DNA of 10,960 nucleotides from JASJBU01 sp965372385. Lineage in GTDB: Bacteria > Pseudomonadota > Gammaproteobacteria > Chromatiales > Chromatiaceae. This document shows, one piece after another, positions 1 through 5,898 of this stretch (its first letter is position 1; each line of letters begins with the position of its first letter). The notes under the pieces are model-generated. The model saw only the letters and a program-made list of their open reading frames with translations. It ran no database searches and had not been told where the DNA came from. The translations under genes were made by a program, and so were the position numbers. The DNA is taken from positions 1 through 10,960 of the forward strand of contig CBDVCD010000098.1 of the NCBI GenBank assembly GCA_965372385.1, in the 5' to 3' direction.

Positions 1-33
1 GCGCTAAGTACGTTCCGTCCAGAAACGAGGTCG

Positions 34-77
34 TTCCCCCTCCCCCCAGCGCCCTCCCGGTGGGAGGGGAGGTTCTG
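34..77. repeat. G/C-rich intergenic hairpin repeat, copy 1
   Basis: A run of C-rich sequence is followed by a perfect 7-bp hairpin: CCCTCCC at 52-58 and GGGAGGG at 62-68, with the 3-base loop GGT. Read on the minus strand it has the order C-rich arm, short loop, G-rich arm, then a G-rich tail. The same order is found on the plus strand at 3599-3639 between leuS and lptE. I therefore regard the two as copies of one short intergenic repeat type, although they are not identical in sequence. No open frame covers this stretch, which lies beyond the 3' end of the zinc-ribbon gene. Function is unknown; a transcript-end structure is possible. Confidence 0.5.
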
Positions 78-91
78 TACTATTCAGCCTC

Positions 92-193
92 CGTAGGAGC
101 TGCCCATGGCTGCGATCAGCGACGATAGTCGCTTGGTATGAAGATGCCGAAAAGGCTTGCCGCCTTTGGTCGCCGCCATGGGCAGCTCCTACG
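92..193. repeat. Pair of inverted REP-like sequences (BIME-like)
   Basis: Positions 92-110 and 175-193 are a perfect 19-base inverted repeat. Pairing continues inward to 119/166 with one mismatch (111/174) and two G-T wobbles, giving arms of about 28 nt. Each arm, read outside to inside, starts GTAGGAGCTGCCCATGGC, then TGCGA in the left arm and GGCGA in the right. Each can also fold alone: GCC-CAT-GGC flanked by GC/GC pairs around a T-T or T-G position. A GTAG head followed by a small imperfect hairpin is the hallmark of bacterial REP sequences, and two inverted REPs form a BIME. Two minor hairpins lie in the spacer (118-133, 151-167). The right arm ends 9 nt from the stop codon of the zinc-ribbon gene, a typical REP position. 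It may limit 3' decay or transcription beyond that gene. Confidence 0.8.
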
Positions 194-202
194 ACGGCAT
201 TT

Positions 203-736
203 TCAGCCCTCAGCCTCCTCCCAGGAGCGGCGAAATTCAGTTTCCTTGCAGCCTGAGCAGGGTGGAATGTGGCCGGTCTTATGGAAATGCATCTCCTTGC
301 CGCAGCCGACGCAGACCAGGGTTCCCGGGCCAGTTATCTCCCCGGTGTGGTAGATCGAGGCCTCTTTTGCCCGTTCGGCCAGTTTTTCGAGTTCCAGTTT
401 GGTCTGATCGGCCACATTGATGAACATCTCCAGCAGCCGGTCCTCCACCTGACGAACATCGAAATGCCACCATTCTGACAGCTGTTCGCCGGTTTCAGAC
501 AGGTAGTTGGCCGCATCCTTGATGTCCCGTTCGAGATAACCGGCGATCTCATCGGCCTCCTCCCGGGTCAACTCGCCGATCTCGACCATCTTCTCCCGCA
601 CGTCGCTGAGATAATCGCGCAGACCGGGCAGGGCGTTCTCCTTGGTCTCCACCATGGCGTCATGTACATTTCCGAGCATCTTCTCATAGGCGTCGGTCAG
701 TCTGTCCAAAGGGGGTTTTTTATCGGAATGGGTCAT
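203..736 (-). CDS. Zinc-ribbon-containing protein, YbeL/DUF1451 family
   Basis: A 177-residue soluble protein. Residues 1-130 are highly charged and predicted helical, rich in Glu, Lys and Asp with heptad-like leucines, and probably a coiled coil or helical bundle. The C-terminal part has two Cys pairs, CVGC (142-145) and CSGC (160-163), spaced as a single zinc ribbon, with His150, His152 and His156 between them. This architecture matches the DUF1451 family typified by E. coli YbeL, whose biochemical role is not established. In E. coli ybeL also sits next to leuS, so the context supports the assignment. The start at 736 is set by an AGGAGA ribosome-binding site (742-747 on the plus strand) 5 nt upstream. 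The gene is divergent from leuS across a 157-bp gap in which I see no convincing promoter for either gene. Its 3' end runs into the REP pair. There is no signal peptide or membrane segment. Confidence 0.85.
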   Translation of the reverse strand: MTHSDKKPPLDRLTDAYEKMLGNVHDAMVETKENALPGLRDYLSDVREKMVEIGELTREEADEIAGYLERDIKDAANYLSETGEQLSEWWHFDVRQVEDRLLEMFINVADQTKLELEKLAERAKEASIYHTGEITGPGTLVCVGCGKEMHFHKTGHIPPCSGCKETEFRRSWEEAEG

Positions 737-893
737 GACACTCTCCTGATGGTTGACGATTTTTCTCTTGCCTCAATGTAAGTTTGAATCAAAATGGCGA
801 GAGTGCAAATTGATTTAGCGCAAGCCTTCATGAAATTCACCATCGACTGGGGTATGCTTCGCCGATTGCGCTAACCAGATAATCAGTTTAACC

Positions 894-3527
894 ATGCAGA
901 CGACCTACGATCCCGCCAAAATCGAGCAAGCCGCCCAGGACCATTGGGCGACGGCAAAGACCTTCAAGGTGACGGAGGACGCCACCAGGGAGAAGTTTTA
1001 CTGCCTCTCCATGTTCCCCTATCCCAGCGGCAAGCTGCACATGGGGCATGTGCGCAACTACACCATCGGGGACGTGATCGCCCGCTATCAGCGGATGTTG
1101 GGCAAGAATGTGCTCCAGCCGATGGGTTGGGACGCCTTCGGCCTGCCGGCGGAAAACGCCGCGCTGAAGAATAAGGTGGCCCCGGCTGGCTGGACCTACG
1201 CCAATATCGACTACATGAAGGGGCAGCTGAAGCGGCTTGGCTTCGGTTACGACTGGGACCGGGAACTGGCCACCTGTCAGCCCGACTACTACAAGTGGGA
1301 GCAGTGGCTGTTCACCGAGCTGTACAAGAAGGGCCTGGTCTACCGCAAGCACGCGGTAGTCAATTGGGATCCCGTGGATCAGACCGTGCTGGCCAACGAG
1401 CAGGTGATCGACGGCCGCGGCTGGCGCTCCGGCGCCCTGGTGGAGCGTCGGGAGATCCCCCAGTGGTTCGTCAAGATCACCGACTATGCGGATGAACTGC
1501 TGGACGAGATCGACCATCTGGAGGGCTGGCCCGATCAGGTGCGCACCATGCAGCGCAACTGGATTGGCCGTTCCTTCGGGGTGCAGATGGATTTCGACGT
1601 CGCACAGGGAATTGCAAGTGCCGCGGGTGCAGGAAGCACAGGAGCGGCCATTGAGGGTTCGGACGAACGATTGACCATCTACACCACCCGTCCCGACACC
1701 CTCATGGGCGTCACCTACGTGGCCCTGGCGGGTGAGCATCCACTCGCGCGAAAGGCCGCCGAGGGTAATACCGAACTGACTGCCTTCATCGAGGAGTGCC
1801 GGCAGGGTGGTACCTCCGAGGCGGACCTGGAGACCATCGAGAAGAAGGGCATGCCCCTGGGCATAAGCGCCATCCATCCGGTGAGCGGCGAGGCGGTGCC
1901 GATCTATGTGGCGAATTTCGTCCTCATGGGTTATGGCACCGGCGCGGTGATGGCGGTGCCGGGCCACGACGAACGGGACCATGCATTCGCCCACAAGTAC
2001 GGCATCCCCATCAAACAGGTGATCCAGCCAGCGGATGGTTCGACTGTGGACATCCAGGCCGCGGCCTATATCGAAAAGGGTGTGCTGAAGGATTCCGGTC
2101 CCTTCAACGGCCTGACCTCCGAGGCCGCGTTCGACGCCATCGCCGAATGGCTGCAGGCGCGCGGCAAGGGTGAAAAGACCAAGAACTTCCGTATCCGCGA
2201 TTGGGGCGTCTCCCGCCAGCGTTACTGGGGCGCGCCGATCCCCATGATCCACTGCGAGCAGTGCGGTATTGTGCCGGTCCCGCTCGAGGATCTGCCAGTG
2301 GTGCTGCCAGAGGATATCGTGTATGACGAAAATACCATCAACCCAATCAAGGGTAACCCGAGCTTTTCCGACTGCAGTTGTCCGGAGTGTGGTGGCCCCG
2401 CCCAGCGGGAGACCGATACCTTCGACACCTTCATGGAGTCGAGCTGGTATTACGCCCGCTACACTTGCCCGGGTGCCGATGCCATGCTCGACGAGCGGGC
2501 CAGCTACTGGCTACCGGTGGACCACTATGTCGGCGGCATCGAGCATGCGGTGCTCCATCTGCTCTATGCCCGCTTCTATCACAAGTTGCTCAGGGACGCA
2601 GGGCTGGTGCGGAACAACGAGCCCTTCACCCGCCTGCTGACCCAGGGCATGGTGGTGGCGGATACCTACTATCGCAAACAGGCAGATGGCGCCAGACACT
2701 GGTTCAACCCGGCCGAGGTCGAGGTGGAGCGGGACGAGAAGGGGCGCCCGCTGAAGGCAGTCCTGCCCGCGGATGGGCAGCCGGTGGTCATCGGTGGCAT
2801 CGAGAAGATGTCCAAGTCGAAGAACAACGGGGTCGATCCCCAGTCCCTGATCGACCGCTATGGGGCCGACACCGTGCGGCTCTACACCATGTTCACCTCC
2901 CCACCGGACCAGTCCCTGGAGTGGAACGACGAGGGAGTGGAGGGCGCACACCGCTTCCTCAAGCGGATCTGGGCCCTGGCGGAAGCCAATGGGGAGTGGA
3001 TCAGGGCGGGCGCCGGGGACCTCTCCGGTCTGAACGAAGCGCAGAAGTCTGCCCGCCGCGAGATCCATGAGGCCTTGCAAAAGGCACTCTACGACTATGA
3101 CCGCCAGCAGTTCAACACCGTGGTATCGGCCTGTATGAGCATGCTCAACACCCTCTACAAATTGGCTGATGATGTGGGTGATCAGGCCATAATATCTGAA
3201 GGTCTGGGGATTGTGTTGCGTCTGCTCGGACCCATTGCCCCCCACATCACCCACCATCTCTGGAGCAGCCTGGGTTATGGCGATGACATCCTCGGCAGCG
3301 ACTGGCCGAGTCCGGATGAGGCGGCATTGAGGCAGGAGACTATCCAGTATGTAGTGCAGGTGAACGGCAAGGTGCGGGCCAAGATCCAGGCGCCGGCGGA
3401 GGCGGACAAGGCCACCGTCGAGGGGATCGCCCGGGCCAATGAAAACGTGCAGCGATTCATCGGCGAGGCCCAGGTGCGCAAGGTCATCGTGGTGCCCAAC
3501 AAGCTGGTGAATATTGTCGCCAAGTGA
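894..3527 (+). CDS. leuS: Leucyl-tRNA synthetase
   Basis: Class I aminoacyl-tRNA synthetase that charges tRNA-Leu with leucine in the cytoplasm. The protein has 877 residues (E. coli about 860). The catalytic HIGH-type motif is HMGH (49-52) within PYPSGKLHMGHVRNY, and the KMSKS motif is intact at 638-642. The CP1 editing domain is present, with the Thr-rich TTRPDT (264-269) and GTGAVMAVPGHDERD (348-362) including the conserved Asp359. Cys pairs follow in CEQCG and CPECGG, then WYYARY of the catalytic core. The C-terminal tRNA-binding end (VQVNGKVRAKI...) is complete. An Ala/Gly/Ser-rich stretch at about 237-257 accounts for the extra length. No good Shine-Dalgarno sequence precedes the ATG, but the first residues (MQTTYDPAKIEQ) match the family start, and an upstream frame is not needed. 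First gene of the leuS-lptE-holA group. Confidence 0.98.
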   Translation: MQTTYDPAKIEQAAQDHWATAKTFKVTEDATREKFYCLSMFPYPSGKLHMGHVRNYTIGDVIARYQRMLGKNVLQPMGWDAFGLPAENAALKNKVAPAGWTYANIDYMKGQLKRLGFGYDWDRELATCQPDYYKWEQWLFTELYKKGLVYRKHAVVNWDPVDQTVLANEQVIDGRGWRSGALVERREIPQWFVKITDYADELLDEIDHLEGWPDQVRTMQRNWIGRSFGVQMDFDVAQGIASAAGAGSTGAAIEGSDERLTIYTTRPDTLMGVTYVALAGEHPLARKAAEGNTELTAFIEECRQGGTSEADLETIEKKGMPLGISAIHPVSGEAVPIYVANFVLMGYGTGAVMAVPGHDERDHAFAHKYGIPIKQVIQPADGSTVDIQAAAYIEKGVLKDSGPFNGLTSEAAFDAIAEWLQARGKGEKTKNFRIRDWGVSRQRYWGAPIPMIHCEQCGIVPVPLEDLPVVLPEDIVYDENTINPIKGNPSFSDCSCPECGGPAQRETDTFDTFMESSWYYARYTCPGADAMLDERASYWLPVDHYVGGIEHAVLHLLYARFYHKLLRDAGLVRNNEPFTRLLTQGMVVADTYYRKQADGARHWFNPAEVEVERDEKGRPLKAVLPADGQPVVIGGIEKMSKSKNNGVDPQSLIDRYGADTVRLYTMFTSPPDQSLEWNDEGVEGAHRFLKRIWALAEANGEWIRAGAGDLSGLNEAQKSARREIHEALQKALYDYDRQQFNTVVSACMSMLNTLYKLADDVGDQAIISEGLGIVLRLLGPIAPHITHHLWSSLGYGDDILGSDWPSPDEAALRQETIQYVVQVNGKVRAKIQAPAEADKATVEGIARANENVQRFIGEAQVRKVIVVPNKLVNIVAK

Positions 3528-3598
3528 CGGGCCAATGGGGGGGGCTCCCGTTGAGGGCATGGCCCAGGTACATTTCTCAGCTTATGGCAGCGAAAAAC

Positions 3599-3639
3599 AC
3601 CTTCCCCATGAGGGGGAAGGTTGGGATGGGGGTGAAAGG
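3599..3639 (+). repeat. G/C-rich intergenic hairpin repeat, copy 2, abutting lptE
   Basis: CCTTCCCC (3600-3607) and GGGGAAGG (3613-3620) form a perfect 8-bp stem with a 5-base loop, followed by a G-rich tail (TTGGGATGGGGGTG and AAAGG) that ends 2 nt before the lptE start codon. It resembles copy 1 near the left edge, and a C-rich/G-rich hairpin plus G-rich tail type that is common between genes in gammaproteobacterial genomes. Because the tail includes the only purine-rich sequence before lptE, the element probably supplies its ribosome-binding region. There is no run of T after the hairpin, so it is not a standard terminator. Confidence 0.6.
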
Positions 3640-3641
3640 CA

Positions 3642-4145
3642 ATGATCTATTTCTTACGACAATTTCATATCTGGAGCCTGACCATACTACTGCTGTTAAG
3701 CGGTTGTGGCTTTCATCTCAAGGGCTTCCAGCAGGTCACGCCGAATCTGGATGGCCTCTACGTGGAGCAGGGCGATCAGCGCGGCACGCTGGCTGGAGTG
3801 ATTCAGCGGGAGCTGTTGGTGGCTGGGGTAAAACTTGCGGCTTCTATCGACCAGTCGAAAAACCGCCTGCGGATCACTCAGGAAAGATTCAGCCAGCGGG
3901 TGATCTCGGTGGACGCCAACGGTAAGGTGCTGGAGTATGAGCTGCGCCTGGATGCAAAATACGCTGTACGCATCCCGCAGGGCGGGGAGCGACTGCCGGA
4001 GCAGACGCTCGAACTGACCAGTCAGCTCGTCCTCAGCAATGCGGACGAACTGGGAAAACGCAACGAGGCGGCCCTGATGCGTGTCGATATGCGCGTTGAC
4101 ATGGCAGGCCAGATCATCCGGCAGCTACAGGCACAACTTAAATAA
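3642..4145 (+). CDS. lptE: LPS-assembly lipoprotein LptE
   Basis: Outer-membrane lipoprotein that plugs the LptD barrel and helps deliver lipopolysaccharide to the cell surface. The 167-residue product begins with a short basic n-region, a hydrophobic stretch (WSLTILLLL), and the lipobox LSGC with lipidated Cys22. It then reads GFHLKG, which is typical of LptE/RlpB. The mature part has the expected alternation of strand and helix with a C-terminal amphipathic helix (residues ~145-165). It is a little shorter than E. coli LptE (193). Position between leuS and holA is the same as in E. coli, which strongly supports the call. The ATG is preceded by GGTGAAAGGCA, where AAGG is unusually close (2 nt) and GGGGGTG lies farther out. 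This sequence belongs to the intergenic repeat. The stop is 4 nt from the holA start. The C-terminal region reads RVDMRVDM, a protein-level tandem with different codons. Confidence 0.93.
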   Translation: MIYFLRQFHIWSLTILLLLSGCGFHLKGFQQVTPNLDGLYVEQGDQRGTLAGVIQRELLVAGVKLAASIDQSKNRLRITQERFSQRVISVDANGKVLEYELRLDAKYAVRIPQGGERLPEQTLELTSQLVLSNADELGKRNEAALMRVDMRVDMAGQIIRQLQAQLK

Positions 4146-4149
4146 TCCG

Positions 4150-5160
4150 ATGCGCCTGCGCAACGATCAGCTTGCCGCCCAGCTGGAAAAATCCCTCGCG
4201 CCGATCTATTTCCTGACGGGTGACGAACCCCTGCAGATGGGAGAGGCGGCCGATCTGGTGCGCGCCAAGGCCAGGCAGCAGGGCCATACCGAACGGGAGG
4301 TGCTGGAGCAGGGGGCCGGCTTCGATTGGGCTGCCTTGAGCAGCGCGGCGGACAACCTCTCCCTGTTCAGCGATCGGCGCCTGCTCGACCTGCGCCTGGC
4401 CAGTGGCAAGGTTGGGACTGATGGCTCCAAGACCCTCGCCGGATATGCCGGCAATCCCCCTCCCGATACCCTGTTGCTGATCACCGCCCCCAAACTGGAA
4501 CGCAGCCAGCTCAACACCAAATGGGTGAAATCCCTGGATCAGGCGGGGGTGCTGGTGCAGATTTGGCCAGTGGAGGGGGACAGGCTGCCACCCTGGATCG
4601 AGCAGCGCCTGCGCAGGGTGGGACTGATTCCGGAGCGCGGTGTGGTCCCGATGCTGGTGGAGCGGGTGGAGGGCAACCTGCTGGCGGCCACCCAGGAGAT
4701 CGAAAAATTGCTGCTACTCCAGGGTCCGGGTGTGATCTCAGTGGATCAGTTGGCTGAATCGGTGGCGGATAGTGCCCGTTTTGATGTCTTTGGGCTGGTG
4801 GATACCCTGTTGGCGGGGGATGCCGGTCGCGGGCTGCGCATGCTGGAGGGCCTGCAGGCGGAAGGTGTGGCACCCCCGGTGGTGCTCTGGGCCCTCTCTC
4901 GGGAGATTCGCGCGCTGGCGGAGATGGCCTTCGAGATCGAGCAAGGCGGCAGTGCCGAGCGGGTGATGGGCGCCTATCGGGTGTGGGAGAAGCGTAAGCC
5001 GCTGGTCCGCAAGGGGCTGCAACAGCGCGCATCCCGCTGGCAACGGCGGCTGCTGGAGTGCGCCCGGGTGGATCGGGCCATCAAGGGGCTGGATAGCGCT
5101 GATCCCTGGCTGTTGCTGCGGGAGGTGGCACTGGGCATCGCCGGCGTGAATGTATATTGA
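4150..5160 (+). CDS. holA: DNA polymerase III subunit delta
   Basis: Delta subunit of the clamp-loader complex: it opens the beta sliding clamp so that it can be loaded on primed DNA. The protein has 336 residues (E. coli 343). The N-terminal MRLRNDQLAAQLEKSLAPIYFLTGDEPLQMGEAADLVRA is the characteristic delta start, including the PIYFLTGDEPL strand. The family signatures LLLITAPKLERSQLNTKWVK (112-131) and the domain III collar (VFGLVDTLLAGDAGRGLRML...PWLLLREVAL) follow. An in-frame ATG exists at 4081 inside lptE, but the start at 4150 fits the family N-terminus and lies only 4 nt after the lptE stop, pointing to translational coupling. No separate Shine-Dalgarno is visible. The stop codon overlaps the -35 box of the downstream rplU promoter. 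In E. coli nadD follows holA; here it does not. Confidence 0.95.
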   Translation: MRLRNDQLAAQLEKSLAPIYFLTGDEPLQMGEAADLVRAKARQQGHTEREVLEQGAGFDWAALSSAADNLSLFSDRRLLDLRLASGKVGTDGSKTLAGYAGNPPPDTLLLITAPKLERSQLNTKWVKSLDQAGVLVQIWPVEGDRLPPWIEQRLRRVGLIPERGVVPMLVERVEGNLLAATQEIEKLLLLQGPGVISVDQLAESVADSARFDVFGLVDTLLAGDAGRGLRMLEGLQAEGVAPPVVLWALSREIRALAEMAFEIEQGGSAERVMGAYRVWEKRKPLVRKGLQQRASRWQRRLLECARVDRAIKGLDSADPWLLLREVALGIAGVNVY

Positions 5161-5185
5161 CCTGGTCGATTGTTCTGAGTAGAAT
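5157..5185 (+). promoter_or_regulatory. Sigma70-type promoter for rplU-rpmA
   Basis: TTGACC (5157-5162) and TAGAAT (5180-5185) each match the sigma70 consensus at five of six positions and are separated by exactly 17 bp. The -35 box overlaps the holA stop codon (5158-5160). The predicted transcription start near 5192 leaves a leader of about 59 nt before rplU. This explains how a highly expressed ribosomal-protein pair sits directly behind the low-expression holA. Confidence 0.75.
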
Positions 5186-5250
5186 CCCGCCTCTTTACTC
5201 ACCGCCTTGATAGCAGTGTGTAATAACAGTTTTTTCTTGGGGATCTAGGT

Positions 5251-5565
5251 ATGTATGCGGTAGTTCAAACCGGTGGCAAGCAATATCGCGTCTCAGAGGG
5301 CGACACCATCAAGGTGGAGAAGTTGGGTGCCGATGAGGGCGCCTCTGTCGAGCTGGATAAGGTGCTGATGGTTGCGGATGGCGAGGACGTCAAGGTCGGT
5401 ACCCCCTATGTCGAAGGCGGCATGGTCACGGCTACCGTAAAGTCCCATGGCCGCGGCAAAAAGGTCAAGATCATCAAGTTCCGTCGCCGCAAAAATTATC
5501 TGAAGCGGCAGGGTCATCGCCAGTGGTACACCGAGCTGCAGGTAACTGGTATCAACGCTGGTTGA
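5251..5565 (+). CDS. rplU: 50S ribosomal protein L21
   Basis: Structural protein of the large ribosomal subunit that contacts 23S rRNA. It has 104 residues, essentially the E. coli length (103). It begins MYAVVQTGGKQYRVSEGD, the standard bacterial L21 N-terminus, and carries the L21 signature KIIKFRRRKNYLKRQGHRQ near residues 73-91. The start is supported by a GGGGAT stretch (5239-5244) 6 nt upstream. It is transcribed from the promoter at the end of holA and is followed by rpmA 12 nt later, the near-universal L21-L27 pair. Confidence 0.98.
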   Translation: MYAVVQTGGKQYRVSEGDTIKVEKLGADEGASVELDKVLMVADGEDVKVGTPYVEGGMVTATVKSHGRGKKVKIIKFRRRKNYLKRQGHRQWYTELQVTGINAG

Positions 5566-5577
5566 GGAGAGAGATAG

Positions 5578-5835
5578 ATGGCACATAAAAAGGCAGGCGG
5601 TAGTACACGTAACGGCCGCGATTCTGAATCCAAACGCTTGGGCGTCAAGATCTACGGTGGCCAGACAGTCAGTGCGGGTAGTATCATCGTACGTCAGCGC
5701 GGTACCCCCTTCCACAATGGCGTGAATGTCGGTGTCGGTAAGGACCATACCCTGTTTGCCAAGGCCGACGGTAAGGTGGTCTTCGAAATCAAGGGAGCGA
5801 AAAACCGCAGGTTCGTGAGTGTGGTCAGCGACTAA
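5578..5835 (+). CDS. rpmA: 50S ribosomal protein L27
   Basis: Large-subunit ribosomal protein whose N-terminal tail reaches toward the peptidyl-transferase centre. It has 85 residues, the same as E. coli. The N-terminus MAHKKAGGSTRNGRDSESKRLG is the mature-type bacterial L27 start, without the cleavable extension seen in Firmicutes. The core GTPFHNGVNVGVGKDHTLFA is intact. A strong GAGGAGA ribosome-binding site (5564-5570) overlaps the rplU stop codon, so the two genes are tightly coupled. A hairpin terminator follows 24 nt after the stop. Confidence 0.98.
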   Translation: MAHKKAGGSTRNGRDSESKRLGVKIYGGQTVSAGSIIVRQRGTPFHNGVNVGVGKDHTLFAKADGKVVFEIKGAKNRRFVSVVSD

Positions 5836-5859
5836 GGCGACACAAAGCGTACGTTTTCG

Positions 5860-5886
5860 AAGCCTCGTCCTTAGACGGGGCTTTTT
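5860..5886 (+). terminator. Rho-independent terminator/attenuator between rpmA and obgE
   Basis: AGCCTCGTC (5861-5869) pairs with GACGGGGCT (5874-5882) over 9 bp with one G-T wobble and a 4-base loop. An additional A-T pair extends the base of the stem, and T5882-5886 forms the U-run. It is placed after rpmA and ends only 12 nt before the obgE start codon, so obgE is presumably expressed by partial read-through from rplU-rpmA. Confidence 0.8.
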
Positions 5887-5898
5887 GCGTTCTGGACT

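Noticed and set aside
1..202. A CRISPR array, tRNA or small coding frame at the left edge
   Set aside because: There are only two repeats, inverted and not regularly spaced; no cloverleaf is seen; the short frames here read through the REP elements and show no protein character.
738..893. Promoters for leuS and the zinc-ribbon gene in the divergent gap
   Set aside because: Candidates such as TTGATT at 810-815 or GATAAT at 878-883 lack a partner hexamer at proper spacing, so none is listed as a feature.
888..2252. 454-codon open frame on the minus strand opposite leuS
   Set aside because: It is fully antisense to a clearly functional leuS, and its protein is rich in His, Gly and Leu without any recognisable domain. 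Long antisense frames are expected opposite G/C-biased codons.
2511..3560. 349-codon open frame on the minus strand opposite the end of leuS
   Set aside because: Same reason: an antisense shadow of biased codons, with no family resemblance and no ribosome-binding site that decides a start.
4080..4103. RVDMRVDM tandem near the C-terminus of LptE as a recent 12-nt duplication
   Set aside because: The two units use different codons (CGT GTC GAT / CGC GTT GAC), so it is not a recent duplication, and such Met/Asp-rich helices occur in normal LptE.
4081..4149. Upstream in-frame ATG that would extend holA by 23 residues into lptE
   Set aside because: The extra residues (MSICALTWQARSSG...) are the out-of-frame reading of lptE. 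The family N-terminus begins at 4150.
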